A stretch of DNA of 64,000 nt, from assembly GCA_030562195.1 (NCBI GenBank), contig CM060203.1, positions 13,210,534 through 13,274,533 of the forward strand. Reading direction: 5' to 3'. A model generated the notes under the pieces. The model was not told the origin of the DNA, searched no databases, and was given only the letters and a program-made list of their open reading frames with translations. Origin of the DNA: Nipponacmea schrenckii (lineage: Eukaryota > Mollusca > Gastropoda > Lottiidae). Below are positions 11,401-23,400 of the stretch, piece by piece (the first letter of the stretch is position 1; each line of letters begins with the position of its first letter). The position numbers and the translations under genes were made by a program.

Positions 11401-14400
11401 TAATTGAAGGCCTGATGATGGTCTTATTACTCAAAACTTAAAAAGAAGGTTATACTGGATCTACTTATGGTAATACTGGCTTAGAAAAAGATATTACTTT
11501 TTAAAAATACAATTGATGTACCAAATAGATAATTTATAATGTATATTTTATGTGCGATGTGATATCAATGTCCATAAATAAATTTCAACCTTTTTGTATT
11601 TACTGAAAACCTAATGTATGTTAAGTACAAAAAGTTGACTGGCTGTGAAGTGTTTTTCACCTTGATCAAGTACATTGTACAAGAAAACAAGGGCACAATA
11701 AAATTGATTTACATCATTTAATGAAAAACTTAATATCATTTATGTTCATTTCATTACATATTTACAGAAATTTCAATATTTGAAAGGCATTTAAAATAAA
11801 ATAGCTACAAGTGAATGTGACTTCAATTTTCAAAAACCTAATGAGAGATGATTGTTGCTCAGAAAACCATTACTAATATTTGCTTTTACTAAGTTTCATT
11901 TGCTTTTACTAAGTTTTATTTGAGCTATTTGTGTAGGTGTTAACCCTAGTAAGGCATTGTTTGCTTGAAGGCATACACAGTCTTAGAAGGAACATAAACT
12001 TTCGCATAAACTTAGCTAATACAGTATATATCTATCAGGTGTCATAGCTATACATCAAAACCCAATAAATCCACAAAATCAAGTACTTGAGTATAAAACG
12101 GTTAATACATCCATTAAGCCATTTTCAAATTGCGAGTCTTGCAAATCTGTTGTAATTATAAGGGGAAGTAACTCTAACATGGTGTATTCCCGCATCTTTG
12201 ACCTCTACCCTGGAATGGATCTCAACATCTACTGTGATTATATTGTATTGCTATTCTAACATTAAAATTTGATCTTGAAAGAATCGGTAATGTTATTGTT
12301 AATTCCATAGGCACTTTTTTCTGTACTATATTTTTGAAGGTTCAACTTGGTAATGTTCTTGTTTCTGGAAGCCAAATCACTTTTTAGAAATATTCTTAAC
12401 CATACACAAAAAATAAATCAACATTTTTATATAGATTTCAATTAAATTCAAACTAATAAAAAAATATAAAAATAGAAGATAAAAAGTTGTTTTGCATCAG
12501 ACAAGAATTTTCTCGTGAATATATTTGAAGTAAACAACTCTATAAGATTTAAGTGATTGAAAGAAATGTTGGTGAACTAACTGACTTAGTTAACTAGAGA
12601 AAGGTCAGTAGGTGAAATAATTTTCAAGGTAACATAACCAACCGACATTCATATTATAGATAAACACCAAGTAAAAGAACTTAGGATTGATACATAGTGA
12701 ACTATATTTTTCTGATAAACCAAAGAATGGGGTTGTCCATTAACTGGATTTGCCAGTCATGTCTGATTGAAGCTCTAAAAGTTGCAACTGTTGTCAATAA
12801 GACAACTTCAAACTACTTCCATATTTATTATATTATGCCAGTCTTGTCTGATTGGAGATCCTAAATGTATGTTAGCTGCAGTTTTAGACAATTTAATGTA
12901 ATTCTGTAATAAGAATCTGGTCATAGAACAGAATGGACTGGCCAATTATAAAAAATATCCGGTACAATGATATTTAAGCCATCACTTTTGAATTTCAGCA
13001 AGGTCCCATGATATAAAAGGGTATTACCTAAAATATCAAATTTGGAAGTCAATATCTGTAATTTACTTTGACAAAAATATTAAATTACTGTAGATGTTTG
13101 ATGATCAGATTGGTATGTTATTGTGATGTGATGTATGACACTAAGTTCAGAATGTTTAAGTTCCAATTATGATGAATATTACTAAACATTCATGGCATTG
13201 AAGTACAGTTTACAGTTTGATACAAGTTGAATAGTACTTAATGTAGGATATTTTTGATATGAACCAAACATTGTTTAAAAAATGTCTGGATCGGATAGAA
13301 ATAAATGAACAGCCCTGTCTGTAAGCCTATTTAAAACATTTCAAAGACTTGTTGGTAATAATTTGAATAACAAATTTAGAATCTCAGACAGGTTCTATTT
13401 TTATTCCAAATTATTTTGAGACAAGAATCAATAAGTTTCAATCTATATATAGATCTAGATCTACTTATTTTAACGCCTTGGCTTGATAGAGCTATACTTC
13501 CTTAGTTCAATATAGTCTTTTTCATTTCTATACTCCCACGTATTAGGCAAATAATGTTATTGTGTAACAAATTAAACTCCATAATTTACACTTGAAATAG
13601 AGAAACAGTAGGGGCCTAATATGTGTTTTCATTTTTTATAAGGAAAGTAGTTGTCTTGGCTAAACCTCTTGAAATTGAGATTTTTTAAAATTCATAATCC
13701 AAGCACATTTACAGCATGCTTAACTGGAATAACTTTTCACTACAATTATTATCATCGATGTATTTCAGAATTTGATGGTGAAACAGTTTTGTGTCGTGTG
13801 TGTGGTGACAAGGCCAGTGGATTCCATTATGGTGTCCACGCGTGTGAAGGGTGTAAAGGATTTTTCCGAAGAAGTATTCAACAGAAGATACAATATCGCC
13901 CCTGTTTAAAAAATCAACAATGTAATATAATGCGAGTGAATAGAAACCGGTGCCAGTACTGTCGGTAAGTACTACTGGTGTTTTAATAGTTTTTAGTATC
14001 AGAATCACACTATGTCATAAATAATAAACACACACATTACATTGTCAAATTAAGAGTCACTTGAATATAGAGAAATACAATACTTAAGAGAAAATTGATT
14101 GCATGCCCAGGTTATGAAATTATAAACACATAAATAAACACATTTTTGTGTATTGGAATAGATATATGTATAAGATGTAATATAAAAACACACACAGATA
14201 TAAATGGATTATAGCTTTAACACACCACACAAGATACAAAATTATACACACACTAAAATTATACCAGGGATAAAGAATAAGTAGTAAACTGGACTATATT
14301 ATTTAAAATAAAAAATAAACATTGATAAACACACACATGTGTGTGTAATAAAAAGTTTAATAGTAAGTACATGTACTAGAGAAATAACCCCTATATGGTC

Positions 14401-17400
14401 TCTGAAGAAAAGAATTAAAATTCTTTTTTGTCTGTAAGGCTGTATTGAATAATGACTCGCACCATTAAATGTGGACTTTAAAGTAACATTGAGTTAAATA
14501 AAAAGTCAGTTAGTAGGTCACTGTGTTTTTCGGTCTTTTGTGGTTAAATTTTCCCTGTCAATTCTTATTTTATACAATTTTCTCAGAATTGTCTTACTTT
14601 TCTCTGTAAATTTCATGACAAAATCCAGTAAATATTTTTAGATAATTTGAATAATGTATGAGTTTCAAATTGAATATTTTAATATTTATTTTCATAATAA
14701 CATTACACTGGATATAAAAATAACATTTTAGGAGAGGTGACCTCTTTTTATATCTTCCCTATAAAAAAAATAAAATATTTTGTTCCTTGTTGTAGATTTC
14801 ACTTTCAACAATGATGCATTAACATAATATGCTTATAGTCAATATTAACCACAAATATTAGGCGTGGGAGGAGTGTATTCTAACACCTATTGTCCCTTTA
14901 ATAAGAATTAAAAGATATTTAACTTAAATAATTATATAGTACTAATTATGTTATAAATTTCATTCTGTAATCCTGTTATTATGTTTCATAAAAAATTTAA
15001 TAAAAAAATATGTTTTGCACTGTCTGGTTTCTTTGTAATTTTTGAGAAAATTTTTTTTGAACAATTGATTTGATTGACAGAGAATTATGGTAAATTCTAT
15101 TTCCATATTTAGTTTTAAAGAGATTTTTTGCAAAGTTCAAGATTTATAGAGGTAGTATAACACCCACATACATCTAATCATTATGTTTTTTGTAATGGAT
15201 AAGTCCATTGTCTGTATATTTTAAGCAAATTCAAATGAAATAAGAACAACCTTCTTAAAAACAGTTTTTCATTTTCAATAAAGACAGAGAACAGACCTTT
15301 TGAATGTCATTTTAAAGTTCAGTGACTTCTCAAATATATAGTCTAATTAGGTGGAGAATACTCATTATATTGAGCAGCATTGGATGGCGAACCATGAAAA
15401 TGTTATGACTGAAAAAACATTATTAAAGTATGCATTTAAATGTAGATGAAAAAATATTTTGACTATGAAATAAGTTTTAATTATGCATACAACTTTTTCA
15501 GTCTAAATAGGTGAAATATTTGTATTAAAAATATTCAATGCTTTGTTGATCACTTAAATCATATTTACAACTAAGTTGTAAGGGGAACAAAATGTCTAAA
15601 CAAGCAAACAAAATCAAAATTCAATGACAGAATCATTAACTGATGTATATGTATATTATTTCAGATTAAAGAAATGTATTTCTGTAGGAATGTCTAGAGA
15701 TGGTAAGTGACTTTAATTTCATAAAATCACAGTTTACAGTGGTGTTAATTGGAATCTTTATCAAAGTATTCTTAATGTCCTCATATACCCATGATATTTG
15801 TCTAATGAATGTTTTTTTTTTTTTAAAAAAAGAGTTGAAAAACTGAACACTTTCACACAATTATTTGATATATCACTTCAAAATAAATTGTTAATTCTTT
15901 TTTTCTTCCAGCTGTCAGATTTGGACGGGTACCGAAAAAAGAGAAAGCAAGAATTATAGAACAAATGCAGAAAGTCAGTTCCCAGTCTACATCCTCTGCC
16001 ATTCTCTCGATATTATCCAATGAACAAGATGTAGTTCAGGCTGTTTTTAATGCTCATCGACAAACTTGTGATTTCTCCCAGTTCCGTGTTCAACAGATGC
16101 GAGAACTTGCGTTTCAAGATAATAAATATGTGGATTGCCCAACTCATATGGTAAGAGCTGACTTGTTTTATTATAATATCAACTGAATTACCATTAAATA
16201 TAGAACATTGTTGATTTCCTGAATAGGAGAGACTTAAGTTATGTACCTTCACACTTCTTTGACAAATTTCTCATGTTTATATCTAGCACAAAGACTGAAA
16301 ATGCTGAAAACACTGAATTGTGAATATTTTGTGATTTCAGGCTTGTCCATTGAATAATCAACTTGGAATGGATCCTAATGCTAATAAAGACTGGGAAAAT
16401 TTCTCCGAGAGTTTTACACCAGCTATAAAATCTGTAGTAGATTTTGCTAAAGGTATCCCAGGGTTCACTTTACTAAACCAAGATGACCAAGTTACGTTAC
16501 TCAAGGTAAGATTCATTATATATTAGATTATATAACAGACACAATATTACAGTATCTCCAACCTTTAATTATAACTTAATGATTTATATACAGTAGGTGC
16601 CATTTGCATAAGACAGTATCGCGTTTCTGCCACTTGACAAAACACCTTATGATCAGTTAGTTGTAATTGTGTTATTTATCAAGGTAAACTTTCACACTTT
16701 CAGAAAATTCTTAACCAGCTGTTCAGCTGTTCAAGTGTAATTTCCTTCGTCTCTAACACTTCGGTTATAAGTTCTAGGACTTTATAATATCATAGGATAT
16801 TCAATATGATGTTGTCATTGGTGAAAATTATCATGTTGTTAATGCCCTGACAGTAATGACAACTTCTTCTAATTACATTAGAAATGGATGTTGGACCTTA
16901 ATTCTGATAAATGACACACATAACTGAAACTAAGTTGTATTAGCTAATAAAAAAAATATATAACTTCAATAAAAACACTATTATGGAAATAACACTCCTT
17001 TCTTTAATATTTACAACCTTCAATTCACATACAGTAATCCTTATCAAGCAAATATGATAATGAAAGATCCATAATAGTGTTCATATTTGATGTTTTATCT
17101 ACTTCTAAATGTCATTTAAAGAATATATGTAGATGTTTATATTGCTACAATATATAAGATATAAAAATCTACAAAGCCACATTCAAATATTTATGGAGGC
17201 TCTGAATTACCTTGACTCTTATAGTAAACTTGTCTTAGTCAATACTTATATACTACTTTTAGACCTTTAGTATAAAATGACAAAGATATCGGTCAAATTT
17301 TAAAAAATTTTAAACATTTTCACACTCTTCCCTCTTTTTCTTGTCATGTCCGGCTTAAGATTTGAAATGTTTTTCTAGGAATTAACCCAGATGTTTTAAG

Positions 17401-20400
17401 AGATCACTCTTGACATTTTCAAATAACATTAACATGTCTAAAAATATGGTTTGGAGTTATTTTTAGTTCAAACCTTTGTTATGGTCTTACATTAAGTAAT
17501 TAGATTTTGATTTATAGTTTTAATATACTGATAAACATGGGTTCAAGTTTCAAAATCAAAAGGATTTGATCATGAGAAGACCAATTATTAATTAGTTTTC
17601 ATTCATTCTTTTGCTCATTGCTTCATTTATTCATTGTACCCGACCATGGGTAATATTGGGAATATCTAGAATAATGTTTATGAATTTGATTGTAGGCAGG
17701 AACATTTGAAGTTTTATTGGTGAGATTATCATGTTTATTTGATCCTGATACTAACACTCTGATGTTTACTGGTGGACGTCTGTTCCGTAGGCAGCCCTCG
17801 AATAATTCCAATAATGTAAGTTTTTTTTAGGTTTATTCTTACAATGTGGAAAAACTTCCAAAATCCTCATGTAATAAGCAAATTTATTAAGCATGAGTAT
17901 ATTAACCAAGGACTTGATATTTGTATATAGTAAGTTTAATAAGTGTTATGATAAATATATACTGTTTTATAAAATACCAAATCTTATTTACACACAGGGC
18001 AATATTTTTATATATTTGTACATTGCTAAACTTGAAACTATACAATGCCTATAAGTAAGGGGCATGTACTCTTTATTCTTAGTGATCAAACATCTCTTCT
18101 GGAGAGGTCACATTGTTCATAATGTTAATTGGATATTTATTATTTTAGATCTATCTTATTGTATGTTTCATTACATTAATATAACATTGCAAACAAGCAG
18201 GTCATTAATATCATCCTGAATCTACATAACCTTGAGATATAGATACATAAACAAGATATTATTTTATATCATAAAATATTTATGACACTAACAAACAAAG
18301 GCACTCGTATAAATCATATTTCAAATAAAATGCAATATTTCATACTGTGACTTATGGAAATATTATGGCATTATTTTATAAAAGGTTAAATTTAATTATA
18401 TTGTTTGTGTGCTATTTCTGTTAGAAATTTTGAATACAATTTACGAAATAGTTGTCATAAAGAAATTAGTTTAAAAAATGGCATATTGAACTTTAATTTT
18501 AAAGGGATAATATGTCTTAGAATGAACATACAATTTGAAATTTTAAACTTGGCTAGTTCTATTCATCAGTAAATATACCTGCTGCCATATATAACATAAA
18601 AAAATATCCAAAAAAGTAAGTAATTATCCATAATGATGTATTTGATTATTGAAAAATGCTTAATAAATTGATTAAGCATTTTTTCAAAAATGACTTACTA
18701 ATTGGAGTTTTCAATATTTTAAGGGATTCTGTTATTTTATGACACCGAGTAAGTTCACTGATGAATATATACTCATATTGACCATACTTGAGAACTAAAA
18801 TTTATGTTCATTCTAAGACGTATTATCCCTTCAAAGTCATGAGAAAATAAATGATGACAATAACCAAAGTCAAATTATCTTAAAGTCATGCTTAGATATG
18901 TTTAACTGATATTTTTATGTTGTAATATTTTTATAGAGATTAGGTTTCAGTAAAGTAATTAAATACTTTACAAGAACAATATGTTAAGCACAAGTTATTA
19001 AACAGCCAGTACTGTACAACTTAAGAGATGAGATATCCGAAAGCTGATCAATTTACTGTGAATGTTGTTTGATATCTTTTGATTTCTCTGAACACTTGAT
19101 GATTACAGGAAGTCTGAAGAAAGTGGGAAATTAGTTTTAGAAACTTAACTCATTATATATATTGTTAACATTCTATATAACATAAATGAGCGCCAATGGG
19201 TTTGAAACCAAATAAATTGTCTGAGATAGTGACATTTACACAGATATAACCCAGTTAAAATGTAGACAGAAGGAGATGGAATCAATATTTATTATTTTTG
19301 GTCTAACAATAAACAAAGTACAAGATGATTATTAACGTTTTATGAAATTATTACAAACTGGGTTAGAAAATAACAGAACATAATTTTTATAAATTGATAA
19401 GGAGCTTAAACCATAGGTGAAAAGAGTTATGCCACAAACTTTTAAAATTTCCAAAAGCTGTTACTTGATACGATAAAATACACGTATATTTTGTTTCATT
19501 TCCTTCAAAAACATATATATGTTTCACCAATGTTTTGCCTGAGGCAAATCAGAAGATACATAAATGCATTGATTGTGAAGAATATCACTTTTTCATTTTT
19601 CCATGTGGTTTAAGCTCACATATATTATTTCATGAAAACAAATTAAACTATTATTCATAAAGATCAACCAAAATCAAAACCAAAAAAGGGAATTGTTAAA
19701 CCTCAGTATTATTAATATTCGTTAAATCAATGATTTGTGGTAAACAATTTGTTCCTTTAGAGTGTCAATAACCTGTTCATATATCGCCCATGTTGAACAA
19801 ATTGTTGTTGTTATGTGAAAAAACATGCCTTGAACTATAAGGTTAATAGACCATCCCGCTATCTGTCTAGGGTATTCTAGAAATACCTTAGCCCCTGGGG
19901 GTAGTACGGTACAAATATATATAGCCAGGGGGTAGTATTGCATTATCTGTCTCAAGTATCTTACCCCCAGGATATCTTATTTATTTCTTATTACACCACA
20001 CAGTACCCCATAGGACATTTCTGTAACAGTTTTTTTTTCTTTATTTTTTTCACAAAAATTTTCATCAAGGGCAACTAGAATATTGAAATTTGAGAAATTT
20101 GCATATTTTTAAAGAAATACAGTAAAAAATAAGTGAAAGCTCCTTATTAATCAAACAGTCGAGTTAGTTGGAAAACAAATATGCTATAATAATAACTATG
20201 CAATAACTATACAATGATCATATCATACAATAATAGTGCTTGTTTGAGGAGCCAGTTTATAAAATAGTCTAGGAATTAGAGCTAGAAATAACCATTGTTG
20301 CTATGATATTATATTTGAAGAATGTGTTTTGCTATTACAGATTTCCTGTGGTGCTGGGTTCCTGCTGGATTCCATGTTTGATTTTGCTGAAAGATTCAAT

Positions 20401-23400
20401 AAACTAAACCTAGGAGATGAAGAGTTGGCTTTATTTTCAGCCATTGTTCTCCTTTCTCCTGGTATGTATTGTCATTATTAAATTGTTCTTTGTAAGGGTT
20501 TTAGATGCTAGGGATATTGACAAGGTTGCACACTACTTACTGCCATAGATTTATCAAGATAATCTAGTGGGTAAAAAGGTGTGGGCATTATATATGCTTG
20601 CTCTCTATATTTGAAAGTAAACTGTTTATACTCTTACTTGAAAATTGTTTTAAGTATACTAAGATCATTGAAGTGATTTGCATGGCCTAAAGATCAAAAA
20701 TGATTTTTTTTATGAGATAGGGTTACCCAGTCTTTTATTTTACAATGTTTGTCGTAAAATGTAAATGTTGTTGTAAGAATAGATTAATCAAGGATGGTTT
20801 ATTTTCTTTCAGACCGTCCCGGTTTACGTAACTTAGAACAAGTGGAAAAAATTCAAAATGCATTGACTGAATCCCTCCATAATATTATCAATATCAACTA
20901 TAAAGAAGACAACACCATGTTCGCTAAATTACTGATGAAAACAACGGATTTAAGGACATTAAATACACTACATTCAGAGAAGTCTATAGGTATGTACAAT
21001 TAACATTTTTTTTTTAAATAATAGACACTTGTGAAAAAATATTAGCTGTTATAGGACATTTTTGTACAAATAATTTTTTTTAAAAATTCTTAACAGCTTT
21101 GATTATTAATTAAATAAATCAGCTAATTTCATGGATTATTTGTGGTTTCATTCAGGTCAGAATAGTGTACGTTTGGCCCAGGAATCTTTGGTAGATTCAA
21201 ATTTTGAAGATATGGATATTGATATGGACTCTCAGAGTTACAGGTGAGTTTAATAAATAGAGTTCAACATAGAGCTTAATATTTATTACTCTTAAATCTA
21301 ATGTGGAGATTTATCTACTAATATTAAGCTTGAAGCAAAAAGAACTCAAAAGTCATCACTGGAAAACATTATTAAATTAATATATTTAGAGGGCATTGGA
21401 TTGCTTTATGGATAACTTTTAAAATAACTTCTATAAAGCAGCTGTGTGAGGGTATATCACTATTTCTGGCAAGCCCATCAAGTGCTGTGATATGATGTTA
21501 TTTATAAGCTTCATGATTGAACTAAACATTAGAAAGTTATTGAACTGTATTTATTGACGTGAATTAAACAAGAGGCTTCTGTCAACATGACCCACATCCT
21601 TAAAAATATATCTATTCTTAAAATAGATAGAAATAAGATAAACATATTTCATATTCTGACAGTGTTGATGTCATTACATCATTAAAATCATTAGGATTGG
21701 CAGGTTGAAAGGTGTGATTGGGTGAAACATCAACTAGGAAGTTTCAAACTTATAACTCTTATCTTCCTTTACATTTATACCTTTAAAATTCCATTTAACT
21801 TCCATTCTACTTCCATTCTGGTACCTATCAATGAGACCTTACTTAGTTTTGTGTCACTGTGGTTGAATATTCCATTAGGGCATCAACATAATGAAAAGAT
21901 AAAAAAATATAAACAGATAAATATAGAATTCAGATATCTGATTGAAAAATAATATAAATTTCTCATAAACCATTAAGATTTATATAGTTTTTTTGTTTGA
22001 TTTTGATATAAAATATTATTTATACTAGTGTATAGTGGTATCAGGTGTCTAAAGCAGTGATCATATAATATAGAAAATGAATAATGATATTGATCTTACT
22101 GATCATTCGTTTTTTGGAAACATCCAAATAAGATAAAATCAAGAATTTAAAAACCCATTAGTGTCATTTTAGTTTATATCAATATTGATAAGTTCTATTT
22201 AAAAGTGAGTTATATTCAGAGTTTATTGATTAGAATAATAACCTGGTTCTTGTGACCTATTATACATCAATAATTATACAGTCTATATGAAAGGAAGCAA
22301 CCCACTTAATAATCATATTAACATGTACAGAAATTTCAGTAAAATAAAATTCACGTTTACAAACCAGCTGCCTAGATGATTTTGTATCCAAAGCATATCA
22401 GCTATTGTTAAAACATTATGTACATTAAGTCTAATTTTTCTAGTTATTACGCAGTATTGTCAAAGGTTTTAATGAGAACTTTTTAAATCCAAATGAGCTA
22501 GTAATTTCAATCAGTTAATGAAATTTTATATTATATTGTTCCACCAATAATATTGCAAAATTTTGAAAAATATTTTCTTGATTTGCAGATCTGGAAAATC
22601 ATCACCAGCTCCATCTGAAGCATCATCAAACATGACCTTGACCTCTAGCTATAGTGATATTCCATCACTGGATGGATTAGGTCATGCAAGGTCATTAGAT
22701 CCCAGTCATCAACAAGTAGTCCTCAGAACTCCTTATGGCACCTTTTATCGGGAAGAAATGAGTGGATTTTATGGCATGATTCCAGAACAACCCAGACGTA
22801 GATGTCACACACTGGATCGCGACACGTTAACTCGACCAACTCGACTGCATACAATAGATGAGGGAAACAGACGGCGTTACACCATGGATCGTGAATATAT
22901 CAATAAAATGGTGAATAAACTAAGTGATACTTTAGAAAAGCGTACGGCTATTCGTGGTGATAGTATGCCACCATCTATTTCCAGTAGTGCTGCCAGTAGT
23001 CCAATCCCTGAAGAAAATTTCTCATATCTGAACAGTAATCGTGAATTTCTGCCAATTTCATCGTCAGAAAGTGGAATCGGAAGTGCTAGAGGAAGCCCAC
23101 TGACTAACGCAGACTCTGTGTTGTCTTTTAGCTCATCTCCAAATTCTCCGCATCCTAGGTCCAGGTCTGGATCATTTGGAAACGAAGATTATCAGCAAAT
23201 GAGGCCGAGGTGTTATAGCTTTCATTTAAATAGCGAAGGCAGAGCTTCGCGTGTATCTCTACCAAAGTATGTTGGAGAGAAAGAGAGACTGTCTCAAGAT
23301 TCCTCTCAATACATGACTCCCGAGATGCGTCGAGGAAGTATTGGAGCTGCATATGGATTACATGTCAGGAAGAAGTCATTACTGGTGGATCGTCATCCAT

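Larger units (their letters stand above)
9293..13768 (+). other. E75 intron 1, second part
   Basis: AT-rich intron sequence up to the DNA-binding-domain exon. It contains a hairpin at 10,606-10,679 and two short matches to a MITE-like family at 9,912-9,928 and 11,980-11,996. No other coding exon could be supported. Confidence 0.6.

Noticed and set aside
12180..12260. Short frame starting [12 protein letters not shown] as a possible E75 alternative exon
   Set aside because: No suitable phase-1 donor follows; the neighbouring AAGGGGAAGTAACTC resembles a common dispersed motif.
13651..13768. Open frame running into the E75 zinc-finger exon from upstream
   Set aside because: It has no ATG and crosses a good acceptor (TATTTCAG), so it is intron sequence.
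19722..19990. Possible small gene or element with CTGGGGGTAG motifs in both orientations
   Set aside because: Motifs are short and imperfect; no boundaries, coding content or duplication could be defined.
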